A stretch of DNA of 64,000 nt from Chitinophagaceae bacterium (GTDB lineage Bacteria > Bacteroidota > Bacteroidia > Chitinophagales > Chitinophagaceae), in contig CANFHA010000021.1 of the NCBI GenBank assembly GCA_947446645.1, forward strand, positions 28,925 through 92,924, written 5' to 3'. Below the pieces are notes generated by a model. That model ran no database searches. It was not told where the DNA came from and saw only the letters and a list, made by a program, of their open reading frames with translations. Below are positions 35,238 through 44,306 of the stretch, in pieces. Position numbers and translations under genes: made by a program. Within the stretch, counting starts at the first letter, position 1; each line of letters starts with the position of its first letter.

Positions 35238-36350
35238 ATGCTGCCAAAAGAGGAACACGAAGAATTATACTACCAATTAGCCCTGACGCTGGTGCCTGGA
35301 ATAGGTGCAAAGACTGGTCGCGCACTGCTGGAGCACTATGGCGCAGCCACTACGATATTTAAAGCGCCGCTAAAAGAATTAATGCGCACAGACGGGGTGA
35401 GCGAGTTGCGGGTAAAGGGTTTCAGGAATGACGATGTGCTGAAAAAAGCTGAGCATGAACTGAATTTTATCTTAAAAAACGGAATAACGGCCCTTTATCA
35501 CGGACATGGATACCCGGCAAGACTGGGTAACTGCAGCGATGCGCCACTGGTGCTCTATTACAAGGGTAATGCAGATATTGAAGCAGCAAAAGTGGTAGCC
35601 GTTGTGGGTACTAGGAAGAATACGGATTACGGACATAAGTTGTGCGAGGAACTGGTAGAGGGACTGCAATTGCTGGAAAATGTACTTGTGGTAAGCGGGC
35701 TGGCACTGGGTATAGATGCCATAGCACATAAGAAGTGCATGGCGCTCGGCATTCCTACAGTAGGAGTGCTGGGCCACGGGCTGGACAGGATATATCCTTA
35801 CAACCACAAAGAACTAGCTGAGCAGATGGTGGAAAATGGCGGCCTGCTCACCGAGTTTTTCTCAGAGACTTTGCCGGACCGGACCAATTTTCCGATGAGA
35901 AACAGGATAGTAGCCGGGCTGAGTGATGTGACCGTAGTGGTAGAAAGCCAAGTGTCTGGCGGAGCGCTTATAACTGCGCATATGGCCAGTGGCTATAACA
36001 GGGAAGTAGCTGCTTTTCCGGGCAGGGTGAATGATAGCCGGAGCGCTGGCTGTAATGAACTGATCCGCACCAATATTGCCGGCATGATAACTAAAGCTGA
36101 GGACCTGGTGGAGATGATGAACTGGAGTAAAGCAGGGCGGCAAAAAGCGGTACAAAAGCAGCTGTTCATAAACTTGAGCCCCGAGGAGCAGAAAGTAGTG
36201 GATGCGCTAAATGGGAAAGACAGTGTACATGCAGACGAGCTGTTTTACAATACCGGGCTTGCGAACTCGCAACTGGCAGCCACTCTATTACAACTGGAAA
36301 TGCAGGGTGTGATAAAGTCGTTGCCCGGAAAATTGTACCGGATGTATTGA
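35238..36350 (+). CDS. dprA: DNA-processing protein DprA
   Basis: 370 residues from the ATG at 35238. It loads RecA on incoming single-stranded DNA during transformation. The Rossmann-like core is clear: 'VVAVVGTRKNTDYG', 'VVSGLALGIDAIAHKKC', 'LGHGLDRIYPYNHKEL', 'FPMRNRIVAGLS' and 'GGALITAHMASGYNREVAAFPG'. An N-terminal HhH-like region ('LTLVPGIGAKTGRALLEHYG') and a C-terminal winged-helix (DML1-like) tail are present. Confidence 0.96.
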   Translation: MLPKEEHEELYYQLALTLVPGIGAKTGRALLEHYGAATTIFKAPLKELMRTDGVSELRVKGFRNDDVLKKAEHELNFILKNGITALYHGHGYPARLGNCSDAPLVLYYKGNADIEAAKVVAVVGTRKNTDYGHKLCEELVEGLQLLENVLVVSGLALGIDAIAHKKCMALGIPTVGVLGHGLDRIYPYNHKELAEQMVENGGLLTEFFSETLPDRTNFPMRNRIVAGLSDVTVVVESQVSGGALITAHMASGYNREVAAFPGRVNDSRSAGCNELIRTNIAGMITKAEDLVEMMNWSKAGRQKAVQKQLFINLSPEEQKVVDALNGKDSVHADELFYNTGLANSQLAATLLQLEMQGVIKSLPGKLYRMY

Positions 36351-36446
36351 TTTAACTTGTCAGCAGATTCTGCCCAAGCCTGTTGCGGAAGAAAAAGTGT
36401 GGGCATCCACAGGTTTTTATATATTTGTGAAATTGTAAAAATTTCC

Positions 36447-36848
36447 ATGGCCATAGATAACCTCCAGCGAATCCTACTTATCGATGACGATGCCGGAAAT
36501 AATACGGTAAGCAGGATTTTTTTGAAACGGGTAGTGATAGAGACGGAGATAGTAGCGTTTACTGATCCGGAGGCGGGGCTGGCTTATATAGCCTCAGAGT
36601 ACGCTGTAAACCCGGTTAATACTATCCTGCTATTAGACATTAATATGCCGGTATTATCAGGCTGGGAAGTGCTGCGGCAATTTGAGAAGCTGCCTGAAAG
36701 CATCCAAAAATATTTTACTGTTTACATACTTGCCTCGTCTATAAATATGGAGGATAAGCAGCGGGCTGCAGCACACCCACGGGTAAGCGCATATATTGAA
36801 AAGCCAATGTCTATTGGCTTGCTGAAAGCTATATTTCTGAATGATTAA
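36447..36848 (+). CDS. Single-domain response regulator (receiver)
   Basis: 133 residues from the ATG at 36447. The acidic pocket is 'ILLIDDDAGNN', the phosphoacceptor Asp is in 'ILLLDINMPVLSGWEVL', and the switch Lys is in 'YIEKPMS'. There is no output domain, so it acts by protein-protein contact or phosphotransfer. No histidine kinase is adjacent. Confidence 0.92.
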   Translation: MAIDNLQRILLIDDDAGNNTVSRIFLKRVVIETEIVAFTDPEAGLAYIASEYAVNPVNTILLLDINMPVLSGWEVLRQFEKLPESIQKYFTVYILASSINMEDKQRAAAHPRVSAYIEKPMSIGLLKAIFLND

Positions 36849-36851
36849 CCG

Positions 36852-38165
36852 TTACGCTGGTATAACTTCCCCTTCCAGGTCGTAGTCAAAGGCTTTGGTG
36901 ATCTTTACCGTTACAAAGTCGCCTATAGGAAGCGCAGTCTTGCTTTCAATAACCACTTCATTATCTACTTCTACGCTGTCGAACTCGGTGCGGGCAAGGT
37001 AACGGCCTGATTCCTTTTTATCTACCAATACTTTATAGATGTTGCCGATCTTTTCCTGGTTTATTTCGTAAGATATTTCCTGCTGCACTTCCATTATCTT
37101 CTGTGCGCGGGCTTCTTTTTCAGCTGCAGGTATATTATCTATAAGGTCGTGGGCGGATGTATTCTCTTCGTGCGAATAGGTGAAAATACCTACGCGGTCG
37201 AGCCGGGTATCGACGAGGAATTGCTTGAGGTCTTCCACGTCGTCCCTTGTTTCGCCCGGGAAACCAGTGATGAGCGTGGTGCGGATACAGATTCCGGGTA
37301 CACGGTCGCGTACACTAGCCACCAGGTCGGTTATTTCTGCACGGGTTATCTGGCGCTTCATAGCTTTCAGCATATTGTCTGAAATGTGCTGCAACGGCAT
37401 GTCCAGGTAGTTACAGATATTGTCGCGCTCGCGCATCACGTCCAGTATCTCCAAAGGAAACTTGGATGGGTAGGCATAATGAAGGCGGATCCAATGCACG
37501 CCGGGTAAGTCGGACAGGTGCTTGAGCAGATCGGGGAGTGCGCGCTTTTTATAGATATCGAGGCCGTAGTAGGTAAGTTCCTGGGCAATGAGCATTATTT
37601 CCTTTACTCCCTTTTTCACCAGCGATTTAGCCTCGGCTATTACTTCTTCAATGGTCTTAGATACATGGCCACCACGCATCAGTGGTATGGCGCAAAAAGA
37701 GCAGGTGCGGTTGCAGCCCTCGGATATTTTGAGGTATGCATAGTGCTTAGGGGTTGCAAGCATACGCTCGCCTATAAGCTCAGCTTTGTAGTCGGCATTG
37801 AATTGCTTCAATATCAATGGTAGCTCCATTGTACCAAACCATGCATCCACCTCGGGTATTTCTTTCAGCAGGTCATTGCGGTAGCGCTCACTCAGGCAGC
37901 CTGTAACATATACTTTATCCAGTTTGCCACTGCGCTTCAGGGCAACCTGGTCCAATATGGTGTTCACACTTTCTTCTTTTGCTTTATCAATAAAGCCACA
38001 AGTATTCACCACCACTATGTTGTGATCCAGTTTACGGTTTTCGTGGGTTACTTCTATGCCATTGGCATTGAGCTGACCACTGAGCACCTCACTATCCACC
38101 ATGTTTTTAGAGCAGCCAAGGGTGATAATATTAACCTTGTCGCTTTTTAAAGTTCTTGTTTTCAA
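36852..38165 (-). CDS. rimO: Ribosomal protein S12 methylthiotransferase RimO
   Basis: 437 residues. A radical-SAM enzyme that thiomethylates an Asp of S12. The N-terminal UPF0004 domain has cysteines in 'TLGCSKNMVDSE', 'VVNTCGFID' and 'TGCLSERY'; the radical-SAM cluster is 'CNRTCSFCAIPLMRGGHVS'; the C-terminal TRAM domain ends near 'GDFVTVKITKAFDYDLEGEV'. The 'LGCSKNMVDSE' start distinguishes it from MiaB. Confidence 0.95.
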   Translation of the reverse strand: MKTRTLKSDKVNIITLGCSKNMVDSEVLSGQLNANGIEVTHENRKLDHNIVVVNTCGFIDKAKEESVNTILDQVALKRSGKLDKVYVTGCLSERYRNDLLKEIPEVDAWFGTMELPLILKQFNADYKAELIGERMLATPKHYAYLKISEGCNRTCSFCAIPLMRGGHVSKTIEEVIAEAKSLVKKGVKEIMLIAQELTYYGLDIYKKRALPDLLKHLSDLPGVHWIRLHYAYPSKFPLEILDVMRERDNICNYLDMPLQHISDNMLKAMKRQITRAEITDLVASVRDRVPGICIRTTLITGFPGETRDDVEDLKQFLVDTRLDRVGIFTYSHEENTSAHDLIDNIPAAEKEARAQKIMEVQQEISYEINQEKIGNIYKVLVDKKESGRYLARTEFDSVEVDNEVVIESKTALPIGDFVTVKITKAFDYDLEGEVIPA

Positions 38166-38558
38166 TACCGCTGAATTATTATATATAAAGTAAAAACCCG
38201 CGTTTCCGCGGTTCGCAAAGGTCGGACAGGTTAATGAAAGAAAAAACTAAAGTTTTGCGATGCCTGGCGGATTCTAAACTTTGCTTTCTGCCAGTTTTTT
38301 CTTCACCATAGCACTGACACGGTATACGAGAAAAATACTCACCGCTGAAATTGCAACCATAATGTAGCCCAGTGTGCTGTAAGGCTGTAACTGAAGCTGG
38401 AATTGCTGCGACAGCAGAATGTGGATGAAACTCTTGTTACCTCAATCGGAGACCTAATGAGATTTAAAGGCTATTGGCATAGGTTCGCTCTTGTATAGGT
38501 AACCTGTTTATAACTTACTTTGGCTTGAAATTTATAGGAAATACCTAAAATACTTTGT
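38166..38558. other. Interval between rimO and ypfJ holding a gene remnant
   Basis: Apart from the minus-strand remnant at 38274-38441, I see only AT-rich spacer DNA and no clear promoter match or terminator. Confidence 0.6.
38274..38441 (-). pseudogene. C-terminal remnant of a membrane protein
   Basis: 55 codons in frame, with a stop immediately upstream and no plausible start near the beginning. The translation has a Gln-rich lead, 'QFQLQLQPYSTLGYIMVAIS' followed by a hydrophobic helix, then 'VKKKLAESKV' at the end. This looks like the last part of a single-pass or polytopic membrane protein that lost its front. The family is not recognised. Confidence 0.35.
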
Positions 38559-39413
38559 ATGCGTTGGTTTGGCGGTAAAGAAAGTGATAATGTAGAATAT
38601 GGAAGTGGCGGCGGCGGAGGAAGATTGCTTGGCGGCGGAATAGGCGCTGCGGTGATAGGACTAATCATTTACCTGCTTACAGGCCGCACACCGGATCAGT
38701 TAGGCGTAAACCAGGGACCAGCCACGGAAACGGTTTCGCACGAGCATGCGGCAAAGGGCAGCATGGGCAACTTCTCGGCTATAGTGCTGCGGGAAACTGA
38801 AGTGGTGTGGGATAGCTTGTTTAGCAGCATGGGAAAAACCTATGAAAAGCCCGTGTTGCATATCTTCCAGGATGAGGTAAATTCCGCCTGTGGCGGGGCC
38901 TCCGCTGCTGTGGGGCCATTCTACTGCCCGGAAGACCAAAAGATATATCTGGACCTCTCTTTTTTCAATGAATTGAAGCAGCGGTTTGGTGCGCCGGGCG
39001 ACTTCGCCAATGCCTATGTGATAGCGCATGAAGTGGGCCACCATGTGCAATACCTGCTGGGCACTACTCAGAAAGTAAGCCATATGATGAATGGCAGGAG
39101 CAGGGAGGGCGCAAACGGAGTATCTGTGATGATGGAGCTGCAAGCGGACTTTTATGCCGGCGTATGGGCCCACTATGCGGAAAGAATGAATGGCCCCAAC
39201 AACCCGGTAGTAATAGAGCCGGGCGACATAGATGCTGCGCTGAATGCCGCCAACGCCATAGGTGATGACCGGCTGCAAAAGGAAACACAAGGCAGGGTGG
39301 TGCCTGATGCCTTTACCCACGGCACTTCGCAGCAGCGTATGTACTGGTTCAAAAAGGGCTACGAGACGGGAGACCTGAGGCAGGGCAATACCTTCAAGGA
39401 ACTTGCGAACTAA
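38559..39413 (+). CDS. ypfJ: YpfJ-type neutral zinc metallopeptidase
   Basis: 284 residues. The N-terminus 'MRWFGGKESDNVEYG', the Gly-rich stretch and a single membrane helix ('GAAVIGLIIYLLTG') are characteristic. The zinc site is HExxH in 'YVIAHEVGHHVQYLLG', with 'MELQADFYAGVWAH' supplying the distal ligand region. 'CGGASAAVGPFYCPEDQKIYLDLSFF' is also conserved. It is membrane-anchored with the peptidase outside. The substrate is unknown. It is followed by an 11-bp stem terminator. Confidence 0.93.
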   Translation: MRWFGGKESDNVEYGSGGGGGRLLGGGIGAAVIGLIIYLLTGRTPDQLGVNQGPATETVSHEHAAKGSMGNFSAIVLRETEVVWDSLFSSMGKTYEKPVLHIFQDEVNSACGGASAAVGPFYCPEDQKIYLDLSFFNELKQRFGAPGDFANAYVIAHEVGHHVQYLLGTTQKVSHMMNGRSREGANGVSVMMELQADFYAGVWAHYAERMNGPNNPVVIEPGDIDAALNAANAIGDDRLQKETQGRVVPDAFTHGTSQQRMYWFKKGYETGDLRQGNTFKELAN

Positions 39414-39443
39414 ATAAGAAATTCAAATTAGGATTTCTTATTT
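39412..39443 (+). terminator. Terminator of the ypfJ gene
   Basis: AAATAAGAAAT (39412-39422) pairs with ATTTCTTATTT (39433-39443) across a 10-base loop, followed by a T-run. The ATG at 39446 falls within this T-run, so the next gene more likely starts at 39464. Confidence 0.7.
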
Positions 39444-39463
39444 TTATGTTGCAATGCATTAAA

Positions 39464-40339
39464 ATGACCAATAGCCGTAAAAGAGAATTCAATCAATATT
39501 CCAGCGAGCTTGTTTTACATCCGGGCTTTTTACTTGCATTGTTCACGATGCTTGTCAATGATTTTGTCCTTCAACCTGCGTTTCACAACGGACTCACGGG
39601 CAAATTGTCTGATGTGGCAGGACTTTATGCGTTTCCAATATTACTGACCGCCATAATACCTGCATACAGAAAGCAGTTTTATGTATTTACAGCGCTACTC
39701 TTTATTTTTTGGAAAAGTGAACTCTCCGGTAGCTTCATCCATTTTCTGAATACGAATCATATTCCATTTTGCCGTGTTGCAGACTATTCTGATCTATGGG
39801 CTCTCTGCGTTTTACCGTTTTCGTTTGCTTATTCCGGCCCAACCGTTTGTCCACCTAAGTCCCGAAAATTTATTGGCATAGCGGTCGCCGTTATGTCAAT
39901 AATCGTGTTCTGCAGCGACAGCCTGCCCCGCCACCTGATGATAAAATATCCGCCTGCACAGCACCAAATGAGACACAGAAACTCCGTTGCCACCAAATAC
40001 AAGAGGGAACAAGTGCGCGCAAAACTTGATAGTATGGGGAAATCTGTAGCCGTCGATTCCACCTACGAATTAATACCCTATTTTTATGATAAAGAAAGAT
40101 GCAGTGATACGCTTAAAAGATCGATAGCGTACTGGAGGGTAGGATATGTAGTATTTGGAACGGATACCATAAGCAATATAAATTGTGAATACAGAAGCTA
40201 CAGTTTGCACGGCGGAATAACGGTTTGGGGGTATGATGTTGACTCGGTAAGAGGGGACGAAGACCACCATGCATATAATAAGCAGCACAGAAAATATGAC
40301 CGCATTATCCGGCGGCATTTTTTAAGGCAATTTGAATAA
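39464..40339 (+). CDS. Membrane protein of unknown function
   Basis: 291 residues from the ATG at 39464. The first half has about four helices and conserved-looking loops ('LVLHPGFLLALFTMLVNDF', 'GLTGKLSDVAGLYAFPILL', 'VADYSDLWALCVLPFSFAYSG'); the second half is soluble, with Tyr and charged residues. 'TGKLSDxAGL' appears to be a family signature I have seen in uncharacterised proteins, but I cannot name a function. Confidence 0.7.
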   Translation: MTNSRKREFNQYSSELVLHPGFLLALFTMLVNDFVLQPAFHNGLTGKLSDVAGLYAFPILLTAIIPAYRKQFYVFTALLFIFWKSELSGSFIHFLNTNHIPFCRVADYSDLWALCVLPFSFAYSGPTVCPPKSRKFIGIAVAVMSIIVFCSDSLPRHLMIKYPPAQHQMRHRNSVATKYKREQVRAKLDSMGKSVAVDSTYELIPYFYDKERCSDTLKRSIAYWRVGYVVFGTDTISNINCEYRSYSLHGGITVWGYDVDSVRGDEDHHAYNKQHRKYDRIIRRHFLRQFE

Positions 40340-40409
40340 ATGGCCTCCCCTCATTTTAACCATGTTGGCAGTGCATGCCGTAACTTTACAGTAGCTGTTT
40401 TTACCTTAG

Positions 40410-41030
40410 ATGATGCTGAAAGAAACTTTTGCTACGTTGCTCGAAAACTATACCGCTGATGATCTGCGCAAGGATAAGTTGTGGGCAGAGATTTCGGGCG
40501 CTTATGGTGCGTCTAAAAGGCACTACCATACGCTGGCTCACCTGGAGCATTTGCTGACTCAGCTTACTGACCTTAAACAGCACATCCGGAATTGGGATGC
40601 GGTGCTCTTTTCTCTATTTTATCATGATGCGATATATGATGTACTAAAATCGAACAACGAGCAGAGGAGTGCCGACCTGGCCAAAAAGAGAATGACGCAG
40701 TTGTTTGTGGGTATAGATACAATAGCATGGACTGAGAAAATAATACTGGCAACTGCTTCGCACTCAAAAGCCACCGATAATGATGTGAACATTTTTACTG
40801 ATGCTGATCTGTCGATATTAGGGCAGCCGTGGGAAGTATACGAGCTATATGCACGGAATGTGCGCAAAGAATACTCTATATACCCGGATGCTATTTATAA
40901 CCATGGCCGTAAGAAAGTGCTAAAGCATTTCCTGGCAATGGACAGCATATTCAAGACGGAATACTTCGCTGGCAGGTATGAAGACCGGGCAAGGCAAAAC
41001 CTGCAGCGGGAGCTGGATTTGCTTCAGTAA
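40410..41030 (+). CDS. Predicted HD-superfamily metal-dependent phosphohydrolase
   Basis: 206 residues (the next codon is also ATG). Metal-binding residues: His in 'KRHYHTLAHLEHLL', HD in 'LFYHDAIYD', and a later Asp in 'NIFTDADLSILG'. The pattern matches the uncharacterised COG4339 group. The substrate is unknown; HD enzymes often act on nucleotides. It is followed by a dispersed hairpin repeat. Confidence 0.85.
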   Translation: MMLKETFATLLENYTADDLRKDKLWAEISGAYGASKRHYHTLAHLEHLLTQLTDLKQHIRNWDAVLFSLFYHDAIYDVLKSNNEQRSADLAKKRMTQLFVGIDTIAWTEKIILATASHSKATDNDVNIFTDADLSILGQPWEVYELYARNVRKEYSIYPDAIYNHGRKKVLKHFLAMDSIFKTEYFAGRYEDRARQNLQRELDLLQ

Positions 41031-41081
41031 TTGATGGGGATGAAACTCTGGTTGTATCATTTGGATATAGGTTTTAGGGGG

Positions 41082-41190
41082 TTGATTTCCGGTTTGCAGA
41101 AGAAAAGTTTTTGCACACTTTTCTATTGATAATCAATGGTTTGTTGTTTCAAAATTTCCGGTTTTTTCCGGTCACCGGAAAGGCCGGGAT
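41082..41190. repeat. Dispersed copy of the 105-bp hairpin repeat
   Basis: Shares TTGATTTCCGGTTTG, AGTTTTTGCACA and an AATCAAT boundary with the units at 10205-10705. It ends in TTTCCGGT...ACCGGAAA, which pairs as a hairpin. More degenerate CCGG-flanked pieces extend to about 41270. Confidence 0.85.
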
Positions 41191-41353
41191 TGCGGAAGAG
41201 TTTCTGGTTTTTGCTGCCGCCGGAAAGTTCATAATCCTGAAATTTGGTTTACAGTAGTTTCCGGTTTTTTCATTGTCTGAATCAGGATTTACAGAATTTC
41301 TGCAAGAGTTTATAATTGCGAAAAATGGCATTGCTAAGCGAAAGAGAAGCGAG

Positions 41354-41602
41354 ATAATTATGCCGCAAAATCAGTGCCAGAGATATCCACATTTTGCGTT
41401 TTTGACTTGGATCGCAGTACCCAACTTCTGTTCCTTGATTGCCGCCGAGTCCCTGAAAAAGGAGAACTTGGATCGCAGTACCCAACTTCTGTTCCTTGAT
41501 TGCCGCCGAGTCCCTGAAAAAGGAGACTCAGCTGGGACGGAACTTCTGTTTCTTGATTGCGGCCGATTCCCTGAGAAAGGAAACTCAGCTGGGACGGAAC
41601 CA
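41354..41602. repeat. Left repeat cluster of the toxin-antitoxin locus
   Basis: Starts ATAATTATGCCGCAAAATC and contains an exact 61-base tandem duplication (41406-41466 and 41467-41527, differing at the last base) plus a third, degenerate partial copy to about 41600. The first 110 bases match 42464-42573 with few changes. Confidence 0.9.
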
Positions 41603-41620
41603 CTCGTTGTAATTAAATGC

Positions 41621-41628
41621 TATATTTG
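41621..41628 (+). promoter_or_regulatory. -7 element of the antitoxin-toxin operon
   Basis: TATATTTG matches TAnnTTTG. It lies just to the right of the repeat cluster and 20 bases before the antitoxin ATG, so the repeats directly abut the promoter. Confidence 0.5.
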
Positions 41629-41647
41629 CAATATAAAAAAGGGGATT

Positions 41648-41854
41648 ATGAAGACGGTAGTTATTAACGCCGAAGACGATAAAGTAGCAAAACTTTTGAC
41701 TAGCTTAGCCAAAAGCATGGGATTGAAATCTTTTATCCTAAACGACCAAAAGAAAGAAGATATTGCTTTGATCCATGCTATTGATGAAGGAATGAAGAGT
41801 GAGAAACTCCCGTTGAAATCTTCTTATGAGATATTAGATAATTTACTCGGATAG
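41648..41854 (+). CDS. Antitoxin-like protein
   Basis: 68 residues from the ATG at 41648. The frame is open upstream through the repeats, but the promoter position and the N-terminus 'MKTVVINAEDDKVAKLLTSL' favour this start. The body is helical and charged, with a C-terminal 'LPLKSSYEILDNLLG'. It is two bases upstream of a RelE/ParE toxin. It resembles small Bacteroidota antitoxins that occur with RelE-like toxins. Confidence 0.75.
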   Translation: MKTVVINAEDDKVAKLLTSLAKSMGLKSFILNDQKKEDIALIHAIDEGMKSEKLPLKSSYEILDNLLG

Positions 41855-41856
41855 CT

Positions 41857-42123
41857 ATGCTTGTTGAGGTTGCATCCAGTTTCAATAAAGATATTTCCAA
41901 ATTGCAGGACAAGAAACTGCTTTTAGCCATCAAAGCTGCCCTGCAACTAATCGAATCTTCATCAAACCTTTCCGAAATACCACATTTAAAGAAATTGACA
42001 GGCACATCAAACTATTTCAGATTAAGGATTAGTGATTATCGAATGGGAATATTTGTTGAAAATAACACGGTTACCATAGTGCGATTCCTTCATCGAAAGG
42101 AAATTTACAGGTACTTTCCATAA
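41857..42123 (+). CDS. RelE-like toxin
   Basis: 88 residues. 'FNKDISKLQDKKLLLAIKAA' forms the N-terminal helices, and 'YFRLRISDYRMGIFVENNTV' and 'IVRFLHRKEIYRYFP' are the conserved strands and C-terminal Arg/Tyr residues of RelE mRNA interferases ('RxSDYRxG' and 'HRKEIYRxFP'). It is coupled to the preceding antitoxin with a two-base gap. Confidence 0.9.
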   Translation: MLVEVASSFNKDISKLQDKKLLLAIKAALQLIESSSNLSEIPHLKKLTGTSNYFRLRISDYRMGIFVENNTVTIVRFLHRKEIYRYFP

Positions 42124-42463
42124 CGCATTTGCAGAAAGGGACTTTTCGAACGACAATACCCGTGCCGAGCGCGGGTTTCAATTTTCTGCGGAGAGAGAGC
42201 GGTCCTTCTGTTCATTTATCAGAACAAAGATCCCAAGTAAAAATTGGCAGTGCCAAACGAAAGAAATGGGATTATTGTGTAGCAATATCAGTGACAGAGA
42301 TATACACATTTTGGAGACGCTGCCGAGTCTCTGGATAAGAGATAGAACTTGTAGACTACCAATTGCTAAATCTTTTAGGCTGTGGGGGCAATGAATACCG
42401 ATCACAGATCGGCTTTTATTCTGCGTTCCTGATGCCCTACGGAACATCGGGAACAACGTAGGC

Positions 42464-42590
42464 ATAATTATGCCGCAAAATCGGTGCCAGAGATATCCAC
42501 ATTTTCCGTTTTTGACTTGAATAGCAGTATCCAACTTCTGTTCCTTGATTGCCGCCGAGTCCCTGAAAAAGGAGACTCAGCTGGGACGGA
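42464..42590. repeat. Right direct repeat of the toxin-antitoxin locus
   Basis: Same orientation and nearly the same sequence as the left copy (offset 1110 bases for the first 50 bases or so), ending GACTCAGCTGGGACGGA, which also ends the left cluster's second unit. Confidence 0.9.
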
Positions 42591-42638
42591 TAGGGTAACT
42601 TCCTCAACGCGTCTGCAAGTCTGGTGGAGCAGTTCTTC

Positions 42639-42686
42639 GGCTAAAGCCACCATTAACATAGCTTACAACCCGACCTGAAGGTCGGG
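42639..42686. repeat. REP-like element with CCCGACCT/AGGTCGGG hairpin
   Basis: Starts GGCTAAAGCC like the 10.9 and 13.0 kb elements but ends in CCCGACCT-GA-AGGTCGGG (42669-42686). It lies just downstream of the der stop and could terminate its transcript. Confidence 0.75.
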
Positions 42687-42711
42687 GCAATTGAAATTGT
42701 ACACTTGACGA

Positions 42712-44034
42712 CTATTTCTTCCTAATAAATATCCTCATAGGCACACCGCTGAAATTGAAGTGGCTGCGTAGCTTGTTTTCGAGGAAGTTTTTGTAGGGCT
42801 CCTTTATGGCATCGGGGTGGTTGGCGAAGAATGCGAATGATGGTACGGCTGTGGGTACCTGCTGCACAAACTTGATACGGATGGCATAGCCGCGTGAGAA
42901 CGGTGGTGGATAGCGCTCTATCTCTTTCAGCATTATCTCGTTGAGCACAGAGGTAATGACACGGCGGTTGCGGTTCTCATATACTTCTATTGCTTTTTCC
43001 ATGCCCTGGAATATGCGCGATTTCTCTGAGGCTGAGATGAATATAACCGGAACATCTGTAAACGGCTCCAGCTTTTCTTTTATCTGCTTTTCAAAGTCAC
43101 GGGCTGTGTTGGTTTCCTTTTTCATCAGGTCCCACTTGTTTACCAGTATCACTACGCCCTTGCCTTTTCGTGTGGCGAGGCTGAAGATGCTTACATCCTG
43201 CGCTGTGATGCCATTCTCCGCATCTATCAGCAGCATGCATACATCGGCCTCATCCATAGCGCGTATTGCACGGATAACGGAATAGAACTCGAGGTCTTCA
43301 TGCACATTCTTTTTCTTACGGATACCGGCGGTATCTATAAGCATGAATTCCTTGCCAAACAGTTTGTAGTGTGTATGTATGGTATCGCGCGTAGTACCTG
43401 CAATGTCTGATACTATTGTGCGCTCTTCGTTTATGAGTGCATTGAGCAGGGTAGACTTACCGGCATTGGGCTTGCCAATGATGGCAAATTTTGGGAGCGG
43501 GTTGCCTTCTTTATCGGTAGGTACTACGTCTACATCGTCTTTAATATGGGTAACCAGCTCATCGAGCAGCTCGCCTGTGCCGCTACCTGATATGGACGAC
43601 AGCATGAAGGTATTATCAAAACCGAGTGAGTAAAACTCTGTGGCGTAGAGTGCGCGCTCATTATTATCCACCTTATTCACCACCAGCAATACTGGTTTTG
43701 TAGAGCGGCGGAGCACATCGGCCATATCTTCATCTTGCCCGGTTATGCCTGTGGTGGTATCCACAACGAAGAGTATGAGATCTGCTTCCTCAATGGCTAT
43801 TTGTACCTGCTTGCGTATCTCCCGCTCAAAAATATCTTCAGACTTGGCTACAAATCCGCCGGTGTCTATAACGTTGAAAATTTTACCGTTCCAGTCGGCA
43901 ATACCGTACTGGCGGTCGCGGGTAACGCCGCTCTGGTCATCAACAATAGCTTTGCGTTGCTCGAGCAAGCGATTAAAAAGGGTTGATTTCCCTACGTTAG
44001 GCCTTCCCACAATAGCAACTGTAAAACCGGGCAT
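42712..44034 (-). CDS. der: Ribosome-assembly GTPase Der (EngA)
   Basis: 440 residues from the ATG at 44034 ('MPGFTVAIVGRPNVGKSTLF'); 41 upstream codons are open but sit in a hairpin-containing leader. There are two tandem GTPase domains: G1 'GRPNVGKST' and 'GKPNAGKST', G3 'DTGG' and 'DTAG', G4 'NKVD' and 'NKWD'. A C-terminal KH-like domain ends 'VPMRIFIRKK'. It acts in 50S subunit maturation. Confidence 0.97.
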   Translation of the reverse strand: MPGFTVAIVGRPNVGKSTLFNRLLEQRKAIVDDQSGVTRDRQYGIADWNGKIFNVIDTGGFVAKSEDIFEREIRKQVQIAIEEADLILFVVDTTTGITGQDEDMADVLRRSTKPVLLVVNKVDNNERALYATEFYSLGFDNTFMLSSISGSGTGELLDELVTHIKDDVDVVPTDKEGNPLPKFAIIGKPNAGKSTLLNALINEERTIVSDIAGTTRDTIHTHYKLFGKEFMLIDTAGIRKKKNVHEDLEFYSVIRAIRAMDEADVCMLLIDAENGITAQDVSIFSLATRKGKGVVILVNKWDLMKKETNTARDFEKQIKEKLEPFTDVPVIFISASEKSRIFQGMEKAIEVYENRNRRVITSVLNEIMLKEIERYPPPFSRGYAIRIKFVQQVPTAVPSFAFFANHPDAIKEPYKNFLENKLRSHFNFSGVPMRIFIRKK

Positions 44035-44154
44035 GATATTGTAATATTTAGTATTATTAATTGTTTTAATTCGGCCCCATGGCACTCTATTGCGCGACTT
44101 AGATTTACGCCCAAAACGTGCCCTCCCGTACCGAAGGGGTACGGTTAGGGCGGG

Positions 44155-44162
44155 CAAAGGTA
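44155..44162 (-). promoter_or_regulatory. Promoter of der
   Basis: Reads TACCTTTG on the minus strand, with a TTTT about 17 bases upstream. This predicts a leader of about 115 bases that contains a CCGTACC/GGTACGG stem (44126-44144). Confidence 0.45.
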
Positions 44163-44273
44163 GTTTTAAATATGCAGCTAAAAGCTATTATTATGAATTT
44201 AGATTGTTAAAGTGATGACTGCCATGTGACAGTCACCGCCTGCCCACCCAAATTTTATCTGCGGAGCTTCACT

Positions 44274-44281
44274 TATATTTG
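44274..44281 (+). promoter_or_regulatory. -7 element of the PNGase F-like gene
   Basis: TATATTTG matches TAnnTTTG, 25 bases before the ATG at 44307. A TTTT lies 17 bases upstream of the box. Confidence 0.45.
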
Positions 44282-44306
44282 CTACTTAAAATTAAATGGA
44301 ATCCGG

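Larger units (their letters stand above)
42124..42711. other. Repeat-filled interval between the toxin gene and der
   Basis: No gene. A weak relative of the direct repeat sits near 42264-42340 ('CAATATCAGTGACAGAGATA'). The right copy follows at 42464-42590, and a REP-like element at 42639-42686. Confidence 0.75.

Noticed and set aside
44035..44157. 41-codon N-terminal extension of Der
   Set aside because: It covers the promoter box and a hairpin; Der proteins start at the MPGFTVAIVG position.
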